From NCBI GenBank assembly GCA_009617715.1, contig VTFK01000053.1:434001-498000 (forward strand): DNA of 64,000 nt, read 5' to 3'. Under the pieces are notes generated by a model. The model was given only the letters and a program-made list of their open reading frames with translations, searched no databases and was not told the origin of the DNA. Positions 47,001 through 60,000 of the stretch are shown in pieces (positions within the stretch are counted from its first letter, which is position 1; each line of letters begins with the position of its first letter). The translations under genes and the position numbers were made by a program. This DNA comes from Plectrocnemia conspersa (lineage: Eukaryota > Arthropoda > Insecta > Trichoptera > Polycentropodidae).

Positions 47001-49600
47001 GTGATATACATCCGATGCGTGCGATATTTATGATCCCGAGTAAGCCGCCGCCTTCGTTTCGGAAGCCAGATCAATGGTCGCCGGAGTTCATCGACTTCGT
47101 TAGCTTATGTTTAGTCAAAAAACCCGAAGACAGAGCGACCGCCACCGAATTACTAAGTCACGTATTTATAGGTAAAGTGTTTTTTGTTATTAGTTTTATC
47201 GAGATAGATAAGCTAATACTGATTTATTGTTTTTAGGTAATGCTAAGCAATGCAGTATATTAAGTCAAATGATATTGGAAGCCCACGAATTGAGAAAGAG
47301 TCAAGCTTACCAGGCGACGACTAACATTGTTCCTAAACAAAATCAACACGATAATATGGTACTCACTATTTTGGAAATAATTACTTATGTTGCTTTTTTT
47401 ATAGATGTTAATGTAGACATTGAATTGTTTTAGGATGGCGAAAACAAAGATAGAAACAATACGCAACATGCATTATGCGGCGACGACGATATCGGTGACG
47501 ATTGCCGTACTTTAGTACCGGGTCAAGATACGTTTTTGCCTGATCAGCAACCTGATTTGGGAACTATGGTTATAAACTCTGATTCGGACGAACCAACAAT
47601 GAAACGTAAATATGATAATTATAAGAAGGTTCTTATATACTGGTAAGGTTACCAGTATATTTAATGTGTTTTATTGAAACTTATGTATCTTTTGAAAACC
47701 GACCCTGAATTAATGGCTAATGGTACTATGCATCAAAACTGAATTTCTTAGACGCAATTATCTTCGACGCTTTAAGGAGTTTTTCCTATTTAAAATACGT
47801 ATATCTTTTGCACCAAGCAGATTTTTATGACTAATTGTTTTCTCGCAGCTTAAGAGTTTGATGAGATTTGTTCTCACTTACAAATTTGCCGCTTATTTGG
47901 TAAAGCTCTATGCATAATTGCTTACCTTTACAGTATAAAAAATTAAGATGCCTGCAATTACTTTAGCTATGTGTTGATGATCTTCGGGATATTGTTGATT
48001 CGTTTTAATAACCCTTTGAACTCCCATATCGAGATCGGTTCGACATTTTTTTCAAGCTGTTTTTAAAGTAATCTATTTAAATTTTTTTTTTTTATTTTGG
48101 TAACATCAGGTAATGGTTTAAAAGGAGACAAATTTCTCATTCATTCAACATCTGGAATTAATAAAAAATGGTCTGCCTAGGATTGCTCGGCAGATGTAGC
48201 GGGTGCTTGATACAATAGTCTGTGTCGCGACATATCGCCGTGAAAATTTTGAGTATTTTGCAATAATTCATTCTTATCTTGAATGTTTCAATGGTTTTAT
48301 CATTTATTAGCTAATTATATATTCAGAAAGATTTATTTTTGAGTCGAATTGTTACTGAATTTAAAAATTTTCCAGTACCGATACATAATTATTGCTGAAA
48401 AACTTTTGAAAATATCTTCGGAGTGTAAAGGGTTAAATGCTTCATGGGCTTTTTAGTCTCCCAGTCTTATCAAACTGACAAATTTAGTTATAATATAAAC
48501 TATTTGGACTTTTGAGGACAAATTAATATATTGCTTAGGTTCAATTAAGTGATAATGAACTATTAAAGATAAAAATATAAAATGTCTTGCAACTTTTACG
48601 ATTAACAAGGGTTAGGTTTTTGTGTTTTGGATACAAATCTGACACATGTATCCATTCTATATGTATCGCCTTACGGTATGGAACTTGACTTACAAAAAAA
48701 GAATAAAAAAAAATTTGTAACGTCCGTGGTGTTAAAATAATACAATGAATGTCCTCCAAGTAAATGCACTTAACAATTCGAATTTAACGAAGTAAAGTTT
48801 TTAATCATGGCCGAATATTTGTTTGTAGTATTTAGTCCTTATTTAATAAATTTATATTTTGTACTTGATATTATTTATATTTGTTTCAGAACATGGCACT
48901 GAAAAGTGTGATTATCAGCGTCCGAAATATAGACCTTTATTTTTGGATCATTTTGATAAGAAAGAGCCTAGTCACATTACTATAGAGAATAACACAAATA
49001 ATGACACAGACAATAGCAATATTATGATGGTAGTCAACCAGAACAAAAACAATTTGAATCACCACAATATGCGGAATAACAGGGAAATCAATGCGATAGA
49101 AATGCTGCATCAGCCTACTAATTTTGGTCAAATCGGTGACGAGAGACAGATGTATGTATTATAATTTTAAATATAATATATAATACTTATGATAATATAT
49201 TATAATTATTACTTTAGTCATGAAACAGTACCGAGTGTTCCTCCGCCGCAACAGCAGCATCATCAGCCGAATGCGCCTTTACCGCCAATGGTGGCACCGA
49301 TTCCGATAAACTATCATCATGAGAATCAGAATAAATTTCAAAAAACGTTCGTTGACGGAGGAGACTTTGAATTTGTAAGTTTTTTATTTAAATTTCTAAT
49401 TAAATTAATAACAAAAATTTTTAATACTATTCCATGCACAGTTAAAATTTCTCACTTACGAAGAACTGCACGAGAGAATGGCAAATTTGGACTCTGAGAT
49501 GGAACGGGAGATAGACGAGCTTCGAAGGAGGTATCAGACTAAAAGACAGCCGATTCTGGACGCAATCGATACGAAGAGGAAGCGACAGCAAAATTTCTAA
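44023..49600 (+). CDS. hpo: Hippo (MST1/2-type) Ser/Thr kinase
   Basis: Nine coding exons with matching phases: 44023-44132, 44261-44522, 46565-46792, 46853-47171, 47237-47358, 47434-47605, 48890-49151, 49218-49374 and 49442-49600, giving 596 residues. Hippo phosphorylates Warts with the help of Salvador and so restrains the growth activator Yorkie. The kinase domain (about 56-307) is intact: [10 protein letters not shown] glycine loop (62-71), catalytic lysine K84 (AIK), [10 protein letters not shown] hinge, HRDIKAGN (H172-N179), DFG (192-194), and the activation-loop site T208 in [16 protein letters not shown], equal to MST1 T183. A low-complexity acidic/Asn/Gln/Pro linker follows. The SARAH domain is at about 542-596 ([17 protein letters not shown] to KRKRQQNF), used for dimers and Salvador/Rassf binding. 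The first 36 residues are Pro/Ala-rich and poorly conserved; the true start could be the ATG at 44107. Confidence 0.97.
44523..46564 (+). other. Hippo intron 2
   Basis: A 2.0 kb intron inside the kinase domain, between TDLW and IVMEYCG. It is AT-rich and I see no gene, repeat or transposon in it. Confidence 0.8.
47606..48889 (+). other. Hippo intron 6
   Basis: A 1.3 kb intron in the linker region. Near its start is an 11-base-arm palindrome (47636-47659, TATACTGGTAA..TTACCAGTATA). Nothing else was recognised. Confidence 0.75.
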
Positions 49601-51057
49601 TAATTGCACGCATGATCTGTCACATATCATCACTCTTTGGTTGGTTTTGTGATCTATAATTAGATTATTTCGCAATAGTAAGCTTTCGTCTACTTTCAAA
49701 TTGCAGTCTTTTCCTCAAAGTTTGCATTTGAACATAGGAAAAAGTCATCCTTTTAGCTTTCAGACATTGTATCTCTTGTGAAAGGATAAAAATGTGCCCT
49801 TATAGTCGTAATGAGATAATAATATTCACAAATGCAGTATTATGACGTAAAACTAGTCGTTCGACGCGTTATAAATAACTGTCTCGTTTTTTAATGTGAT
49901 ATATGAAGTGTACAAGTTTTTACGGCACTTAGTGATTATTTAAATAATAATAATAATAAAAATGGAAGTATTTGCAATCTGTTCATGTTTTATGTTGATA
50001 ATAAAGTAATATTTTTGTAATACATCATCATGATCGATATTAATTGAAATTTTGTAATCTCAAGTGTTGTTTTAACTTATAGTATTATAATTTTTCAACT
50101 TCATAAAGGTATTAATTCGATTACGGTTATATTGTGAGCCATTTCTGCATTTATTGATAATAATAATATCTTATAGTCATATGTTATTTTTCTTTTATTC
50201 ATTCAATGATTAGTCTAACTAAATATTATTTATTTTTATCAGAAATTCAAGAAATTTTGTGTTATTATTATTCATGTACTTTTTTATAAGATCTGATTTG
50301 ATATTTAGTGATCTATTTAAAAAAATATATATAAAGCAATAATTTGTTTAAATTATCTCTTATTAAAAATTTAGTGATTATGATGTATTTATTTGAGCTC
50401 TTAATTTAAATATATAATTATTAACCGAATAGAATGTACTTGCTTAAAGGTGCTATAGAGAATTTAATATTTTTTCTAATTATCTTCTTTATTTCTCTTT
50501 TTATATCTTATTATACACACAGATAAATTAAATAATAAGCGGTAATCACAAATGTGTGCCAATAGTATATATATTTTTCTATAGCCATAATTCATATGAA
50601 AATATACATAATTTGTATGTATATTATGTTGATTTTGAAAGAAGCCATACTAGTGTAAATTTTTTAAACAACATTGTCCTTTGTACAAATGTATGAATAA
50701 TTAGAAACAATATTTTCTTTATATTCTTTTGTAAGACTACATATTATAATTTTATAAAAATAAAAAGATTACGAACTGAAAACTTCTTTATATTTTAGAC
50801 ATAAAAATACACATATAAAATATCATATTTATTATATATATAATACAATTTCATAAAATACATCAATAAATGTATAAGTTTAAAAATATAATATTAAATT
50901 TGTTTATTATATAATAAAAAAAATATTTTTGTATTATTGGTAACTTAAAAAAAGGCATTCTTTAAATAAAAATCTCACTAAAAATAAATATATCAAACGT
51001 TCCGTTTACATTCATCATATCTGATTACACCTTGACTATCAATTTCTTACATTATAA
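49601..51057. other. Converging 3' UTRs of hippo and chitin-binding gene
   Basis: The hippo side has an AATAAA at 50000-50005. The chitin-binding gene has a minus-strand AATAAA (complement at 50903-50908), about 150 bases past its stop. The sequence is otherwise AT-rich and unassigned. Confidence 0.5.
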
Positions 51058-54000
51058 TCAGTCTCTACATCCTAAACCGGCCGACCAGTTGCATATTCCT
51101 CCCACAGGATCGAAGCTGAGACCTTTAGGACATGTATAAGCCCAACCTACGACGCCACCGTTCTCCATCCTGGCACACGATATGAACTTCTTACATGAAT
51201 TAGGATGAGGGAAGTTTCCTTGATCCAAACATTGAATAACGCCTACAAGCAATAAAATATTATTTTTAATCCATTCCAATATAATCACATCTGATCTTAA
51301 ATCCATTCATACCTGTATCATGAACTACCACTTTTCCATTTATAGGATTTTTACCGACTATTTTAATATCGTCATCGTCATAATATTCGTAATCGACGAA
51401 GGTTCTGTAATTTTTAACTGGAACGATTTTTTGGAATGCTTCTCTATGTTGAGGCCTCCTGATGATCGGTTTTGAAGTTGTATATATCACACGAGGTGTT
51501 TCGGTGGTCGATATTCGTCTCGATTTCGTTGGGAAAGTATATTTGACTTTTCTAGGAAACTCGGTTGTGGATATAAAGTCTAAAACATAATAATAATCAG
51601 TCAATATGAATATGTATTACATACGAGTACTTATCTAACAAATTGTACCATTATGTGTAACTATCGGCGAGGCAGACGATGCATGAAGATATGCTCTTGT
51701 AAAATGACTGTTATCTGTATTGTCTGAATCGCTCTGATCGTCTAATGCATACGAAGGTATGGTAGGAAGAGGAGCTGATAACAATTGATGAGCAGCTACA
51801 GCAACGTCAGCAGTTACGTCGTCCACATTAGGATCTTAAAAAATATGCACTGTTTTACACATACAAAAATAAAATGCATCATAACTAAAATATATTATAT
51901 AATTACCATCACTATATTTCACTTCATTTCTACTAGTATCAATCTTTTTCTCTTGCTGCACTAGAGTATGATCTTCTTTAATAACCGAGCTGTAAATCTT
52001 CTCTGTCTGTTTATCTTCATTCTGACTTTCAACATTCTCTTCCTCCTCATCATCATCTACATCGGAGATGCTATTTATAAATGGACGTTTGATTGAAACT
52101 TTCTTCTTTCGTAGATCTTCTTCTAATTTAACATCTTCGTTTGCCGCTTGAATTGTAGAATGTGACTCTTGATCGTTATTATCTATATAAACATAATATT
52201 AATATATTAAACATACATAATAAAAATCAATATGATTATAAGACATTATATATAAACCTAATTCTGGTTTTGTAATAGAAATCAACGATACAGTTGTCGT
52301 TTCCGGTGCTTTAGTTGTGGTTGACGTTGTCGGTCTTCTCCGTACGCCTATTCTAAAGCTTCTTCTGCTCGTTGTTTCGATCGATTTTACAGTCGTCGAT
52401 GGAACAGTTGTAGCTCTAACTGTAACTAAAGAAAATAATATCTATTATTATTACATAAGCGTGGATCAAATTACACGGCCAATAAAAATATGTTCAACCA
52501 CGTACTCTTAATCATACGAGTATCACGCCTGTTTCCACTTTCTCCTATTATCATTTCACGAGTGTGCTTACAAGCTTTTTTATTACGTAATCGCATATGA
52601 GTTCTCATATATGGCAATATTGATCTTTAGTTTTGATTGAGAACACTTATGGTTTATGTTGTTTAACATTTTTATATATAGGTACATACGCTTTGGGAAA
52701 AGTTCACACCATTGTTTCGGTTCACACGTTCGAGCCGGATATTTTTTGTTATATAATTTATATTGAAAGAAGATCAAATTCGTGCGTAAGTATTTTTACG
52801 CCGAATATGTGGAACACTTCCCACGGTTGTGACATATGAAATTATGAAAACTACTTGTTTACGTAGCTCAAGATTCGAATTATGTAAAAGACGATTCAAA
52901 AACCTTTGCGAAACGTTTGTTTACAATGAAAGATTTCGATTTTTGTCATTTCATGTGGTGAAGAAATATATTTAGATAACGTTGTTAAGTCCTTTTGTTT
53001 GCCAATCTCACTAAAAATTAGCGAATATTGTGATATTATTTTAGAATTGTGATATTTTATAGAACGTTCAACAGAATTTTTTTTAAATAATGTTATAATA
53101 TTTACCTTCGATTAAGTATAAGCTGAAAAATTCACTTTTTCGTTTCAAGAAATAATAGAAATTGCAGCACGTTAATTATACTCAATTGACAAAAAATAAG
53201 CTCCAGTTACGTTCTTAAATTCATAAACACAAAATAACTCAATAAGTAAGGTACGTAATTTCAGCTTTGTCTAGGGGAGGAGGGAAAGCTGGCCAGTCCA
53301 TGGTAATTTTTTAATATTTCGATTTATCCACTAGTGAAAATCATATACATTTTCACCAGTAGATAAATATTTCTACTAGCGAAAATATAATTTAACTGAT
53401 AAACTCTAGCAAAAATTATATGCAGCTCGACAATGATTATGAAACTCAATTTGACAGTTGCGAAACCTACATCTGCTGTTCAAACCCAAACCTAACCTAA
53501 TGAAAGTTCTAAAACTAATTATAGTTTTAGAACTTTCATTAGGTCAAACTAAGCCAACTCTCTCAAGGGAAAATAAGCTGAATAAAAATAAAATCAGCAG
53601 TGGAAACGCTTGGTTATATAGCGTTCATATTAATACTTTATATAACAATAAATGAGAATCGAATGAAGCTAAACCGAATTTTGACGAATAGGAGGTCACA
53701 AAAAACAATTATCCCTTCTCAGACGTCAAAATTCGACGTCAAAAGCAATAAAATCGGGTCGGCGACGTCGCAGTGGGAACGCTCGGCAACGAGCGTTCCC
53801 ATTGCGATGAAATTTGTCATTGAAATTTGAATAAGTTTCAATGACGTATCAGAGGGGGATCCCCCCCTAAATGACGTCCCTTTGTTGTCGGACTTTGTTG
53901 ACGAATTTAGATCCATCAGATTGGTTATTAAGGCATTGACCAAACGTTATGCTATTAAGGCTGGCACATTTAAATGCTAGTTTAAATAAGATTATTTATA

Positions 54001-57000
54001 AAATTTCATTGGTTTAAAGCAATATAGTTTACTTTGCCTATAAATAAGTCACATGACTTGAGTTATTAATGCTATTGTCATGTGTAGTTTTGTGTCACAA
54101 TGTCTCTGTTAGTATATGCATATTATAAAAGACAAGCATTTATCTGGTTAATACCTGGATTTTCCCTTCAAATCTGCTGTGAAATGTAGATCCAGCTATG
54201 TTTTGTAATGGAACGTTGCTGGCTGTAAAGGCATTGAACATATAATAATGTAATTAAGATAAAAAATGTTGACTGATACATTTAAATGCGAAAAACACAT
54301 TCCCAGAATCTTACTGATACAATGATATGCTTCAAGCGACTGTAGTTCCACATTGCCATCGCCACAATTATAATAAGTAATGAGGAAAGTTGTTCATAAT
54401 AAGCATTTTTGATCAACTATATTTGATTTATTATGCCTATTTTAGTAACTAATGTAAGAAAGTAATACAATCAATTGAAATTACGATAGTCAAAAGCGCC
54501 ATTTTGATCATGTACGTCGTTAGCATACTTATGACAAAAATAAAAAAAATATTTATTGCCGGCCATTATATAACACGGAAAAAATTACTATTCAATAGCT
54601 AATCTCCAATACGAACCAAATAGATATCCTTCGTTTCTATGTCACAATATATTCGATTAGCTATTAGATAATCCAACACTATGGTTATGTCGTATGTCTA
54701 TAATTCGTTTCGATTTTATTGTAACGCTGGTCTTTAAAAACGGCGACGAATGCCAAAAGAGAGATTTAGTTTGCAACTAGAAAAAAGTAACGGGCGTCAA
54801 TCAAAGCGGCTAAATAAATGATTTGAATGCGGTTGAATTATTTCGTTATGCAACTTTTTTTCTTATACACACAGATTACGGTATTTTACCGTATTTATAA
54901 CTGTCATAGATTTGAATGTTCCGCACTTTCTTCGAACTAATCATGTACGTGTTGAACCTATTAAAGAGTCAATGTGATTCGTTGCGGTAAAAATCAAAAA
55001 ATGAAAATGTAAAATAAATAATAATGTAAATGTGAGGCAAGAATCTGAAGAACAATATTCTATAATTTATTTTGTAAGCTTACTGGAATACAGCTGTCCA
55101 CATTATATAACTTTCGGGAGCTCCACTTGAGCGTGGGAATAAATTTGTCGCAACTAGAGTCTCCAATTCGAGTAATCGAGTACTCGATACTCGAGTATAC
55201 TTGTCTATTTTTCTAGTACTTGATAATCGAGTATTTTGAAAATTACTCGATTAATACTCGAAATTAAAAAATTTTGAAATATTTCAGAAACAAAAATAAT
55301 TTTAACTCGGTCCGGTAAAGGTTAACGTCTTGATTTTATTTGGCGTTTATGCCCGAAGTCCCGAGTTAGAGCGGTTACTATCAGGTTTATTTTTTTCATA
55401 GTTCCATAGTTGCATAGTTCCGGTCGTCGGCTATGTTAGTGGGTACGACGGAGAAATTTCTTTTGTGTTTTTCTGTTCGACAGTCCCGACTTATCTAATT
55501 TATGGCAATGAACAATATGAAATATAAAAAAAAAATTTAGGTTTTATGACTATGCAGTTGTAGCGTAAAGTGTTGTAAATTGTTTATACTCGATCCCTCA
55601 GCTTAAAATATAAATCAAAACAATTGTGTGTTTTAAAGGCATTTAAAGTAAAGTCAGTTCTTTGCGAACCGTTTAGCTCTAGAGTGAAAGGGATTCACCC
55701 AAATACATCTTCGAAGGATATAGATTTAAATTCTTCGCATTAATCAGAAGGAGTAGAATATTGTATATTGTTAAGAAAAAAATCTATTCAAGAAAAAATT
55801 ACAAAATGCTATTTTGTCAATAGTTGAAGGAAATAAGAGAAAAGCAGAGAAGGGAATGAAAGAAGAAAACATAAAAGAGAGTTCAAAAAAATTTTATATC
55901 TATAAAAAGCGAACAGATATAAATTAGAAGCCTTATCCAACGCGTTAATGACAATAAGACCAACATCAACAGCAACGGAAAGGGTTTTTTCCATAACGGG
56001 AGTAATAAAACCAAAGGTTAGCAGTAATATTAAATTCGAGACACTTTTGCATTATTGTTTTTTTTTTAAAAGTATGTTCGTGAAGTTAAAATAATTGTAA
56101 AAAAATTAACATACTAAGTATTTTATAAATTTATTTATATGTGCACAAATTTGAATAATAGATATTTTGGTACATTTGGTAAATACTCGAAAGTACTCGA
56201 GTACTCGAGTATTTTAAAATCTTAATATTCGATACTCGAGTAGTTGATGGTTCGAGTAATTGGAGACTCTAGTCGCAACTAATTGGTAAAAGCAAATTAA
56301 AATTAAAAAAATATAATTTGACACTATATAAACGCATGAAACGCATATTTAAGAGCAGCATATAATTTCACTAGCGCCTACGAGTTAAAATATATTCTCA
56401 ATAGTAGAAATATATATCTAGTAATGAAAATTACTAGTGAAAATATATCTTCACTGAAAATTATCAAATATACAATTATCACTGCAACGGCGCCGACATG
56501 ATTTTATTGCTTTTGCCGTGAATTTTTGACTTCTGAGAAATGATAATTGTTTTTGCGCCCTCCATTGACTTAAATTCGGTTTGAATACACTTCGATCAGC
56601 ACTTTTATATCAGAAGTCTGCAGTGATATCGGTAAGAATAGCTACCGTATTTTTAAAATGTAGTATAAGACAAACTATGTAGCAATATGTGAAATGCGAC
56701 GTCTGTCTACACTTCTTCTTCTGCTTATTTTTCCATGAGATATGAGTTGGCTTAGTTTGTATTTTTGACTTGATCTAATGAAAGTTTAGCTATAATTAGT
56801 TTTAAAGCCGTCATTAGGCTAGGTTTGGGTTTGAACAGCAAATAAATGTTTCGCAACTGGCAAATTGCGTTTTATAGACATTTTAGAGCTGCATATAATC
56901 GCTAGTAGAAAAATATATATCTACTGGTGAAAATGTATTTGGACTTCGCTAGTGAAGATATAACTTCGCCGAAAAATACACATTCACTGTAACAAAATTA

Positions 57001-60000
57001 TACATCGCATGTAATTAAAAAAAAAATGTAAATGTGTATATTACTACATATGGAAAAGTTGAAATCATATAATTGCTCTAGCATCTGCTAGATAAATTAT
57101 ATTTTCACTAATAAAATATATATCCACCGGTGAAAATGTATTTCGATATGATTTCACTGAAATGAGATATTTAAAATCTTTGACTGTTTCTTTTACATTT
57201 TCTTTAAGGGATAACCCGAGTATTTCTGTTTTAGAATCAGGATCATTTCAGGTTTTTAATTTTTTTTTCATTAAGATTCATAGTATTTAATCAAATGACA
57301 TGCATTTTTCTAGCCAAATACAAGGGTGGGGGGCAAACGCCTTGAATAATTTACAACCACAGGAGTCATAAACGAGAAGAAAAAATAAAAGAGAAGCAAC
57401 GAAAACTCTCGTACGGTGAGCTGCGTTATAAAATGTCTGAATTTTTTTTGATTAATTATTTTCGATTTTCGGCCATATTTATATCATAAGAAATTGTTTT
57501 TAAGTGTTTTAAAAATATCTATTAAAGCCAAGATTGTTTAATATAACATAAACATAGAATATAGTGCTAATTTAGCTTATCTTTTTTGTTCGAATGATGT
57601 GAAGTCTAAACACAAAGACATAAAAATATGTTTGGTATGTTTAGCTGCGTAGCCTAAAAATAGATTTTTATTAAACAAATATATATTATAATTCAAGATT
57701 TAGGATACAAATATATTTTTACAAGGTAAGTAAGTTCTTAAATGTTATGAATATATCTCTGTGTCTAGGTCGTTATATAACCCTGGATATAAATAACTAA
57801 TAGGTCGAGTTTTTTCATAAGATAATATTAAAACATTGCCATTTAGAATTATAAATAATAACTCTACAAGGATTTTAAATTGTGACAAAAATATCAATAT
57901 GCAATTCATTACAAGTATAACCTCAACCCTACATGAGGTTATATAATTTATCAATTAAAATCGAGGCGTGGTCGCTATGAGATTCGCCTTGAGCGATAAC
58001 ACGATTGACAAGTTTATGACAAGTTTGCGCTTAATCGATCCGGTTGTCTTGTCTTACAAGTGCAGACTTACATATTTTCCACCAATTAAAATATCCATTA
58101 AAGGGAGGAAGACTTATATAATTCTCTTCTCGGCGGCTTTCCGAAATGTCCAAATTTGTAAGAGCGCCGCAGCCGGATCCGACACTTTCGATTTACTACG
58201 AAAAGCTTACAAAACGGTGCAACCTGCTCTCGTAGTGTCTATCTGTCGTACTTGAACTCGAACGCTTTCATAACTGGGTTCATTCACGCACGCGTTAACC
58301 CGTTCACACCCGGCAAATTTTAATTTCAAAATTTTCGCGTTCCGCAACATCGAATACGCGAGGTAGTACCGGTTGCTAAATTGTGAACTTCTTGCTAAAT
58401 AAGAAAAAAGAGACATTGCTGGACGAATCTATTAGAAACACACGCTTTTAGAATTGCAATATTGAAGAAATATCCGATTTTTGTATATGTACTTGTATAG
58501 ATATCGGACCATATTTTGGATTAGAAAAGACTAGCTTTAACTGGTTATGGTTCATTTAATTTTGGACGTTTTAATAATATATCAGTCTTTTCTATATTGA
58601 TACTTTTATGTGTATATGTAAATGGGATATAACGGCTTTTGTGTGTTAAAACATATTTCGTTTTTTCGTTTCAATACAGCGACTGTTAAAAAATAACATA
58701 ACATTATATAAATTAAGAGAAAAAAGTGTAACATCCTTTCTTTTCACACAAGCATACACGAGTCTTGCGATCAAAGCCGGAAGGAATTTTGTTATATGTA
58801 ATTTTAAAGCGGAAATGTTAGAAGTATGATTGGATTAAAAAGCCCTTCTAAAATACAAAGTCCTCGTAAAAAAATTGCGTATCGCCTCAAGCGATTTTAA
58901 TTCGCCTTGAATTGAATTGATAGATGAATGCTTTTGTAATGGGCAATTTTATGTTGCAATGTCACATGTGGGGCATTCAAAACATTTATGATGATAACAG
59001 TAATAAATAAACAAAAAACATAATCTATGCTCAATGTTAAATGATACCTGCATACATAATAATTAAAGAAATTTTCCTTTCACTAATAAAAACCTTCATT
59101 AAATTCCTAGCATATCATAATTTCATTGTTGTGCCATTTAATATTCATGATTGAGATTGGTAAGATAAACTGAAGTATCTCTTATTGGTTTCTTATTTTA
59201 ATTTTTTAAATAAATGTATGATGAAACCATAAAACTCTTATATCACCAAACACTTGCCGCGCCTACTTATAACACAAATATCGAGGGTGTTTAAAATCCC
59301 AAATACGCACAAACTCATTGTGTAACAACCGACACACCTGTTGAACAAATCATAAACACGTTTACGCGTCATTAGCATAACACATTGCCTGATTTGAATA
59401 GTAGCGCTCCTTGAAATCGGTATTTTTCTTTTTAATTCCTCTTTAAAATATATTTAAGAATTTGTACAAATAACGTGACACAACATTTTCAATACAAGGT
59501 TTAGATCACGAAACCGTGATGATGTTCAATCGAACGTATCGTGTTCGCCGAGCATGAAAAGTGATTGAAAGAATGAGAGTATCAGGTATTTAGTTCACGT
59601 TTATAAAAAATATGTATATACAGATATAAAGTTGATGTGTCGTATAGAATGAATTCCTTACGACACCATCGCTAAATTGACAAGTTTCGAAAAATGCGTG
59701 GGAATCTTTAAATTGAGTTTGCAGAACAATCGACCTTATGAACTGTTGACATAAGTGCGATTTTCCCAAGATTTTTACGAAACATATTTCGTTGAAGTTG
59801 AAAGAAAAATAATTTTGCAACGGACAAAGTAACACGAAAATGCAATGTTTTAGCATTGTTCATAGTGATACTTAATTTAATAGAAAATATGGGACAAAAA
59901 GGCACAATTTTCACAAATTTAAAAAGGTTTCACAATAAAAAGTCAAGCAGAAAAATTCCATGGAAGTTTTTACTTTCATATCCTCAATCAATTATTAACC

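Noticed and set aside
52317..52511. Plus-strand frame over the chitin-binding gene exon
   Set aside because: The real coding strand is minus, as shown by phase-matched splice sites and the Thr/Arg-rich frame.
55170..55262. CRISPR-like or satellite array suggested by repeated TCGAGTA
   Set aside because: The repeats are short, palindromic and confined to the two ends of a hAT element with a target duplication, so they are subterminal transposon repeats.
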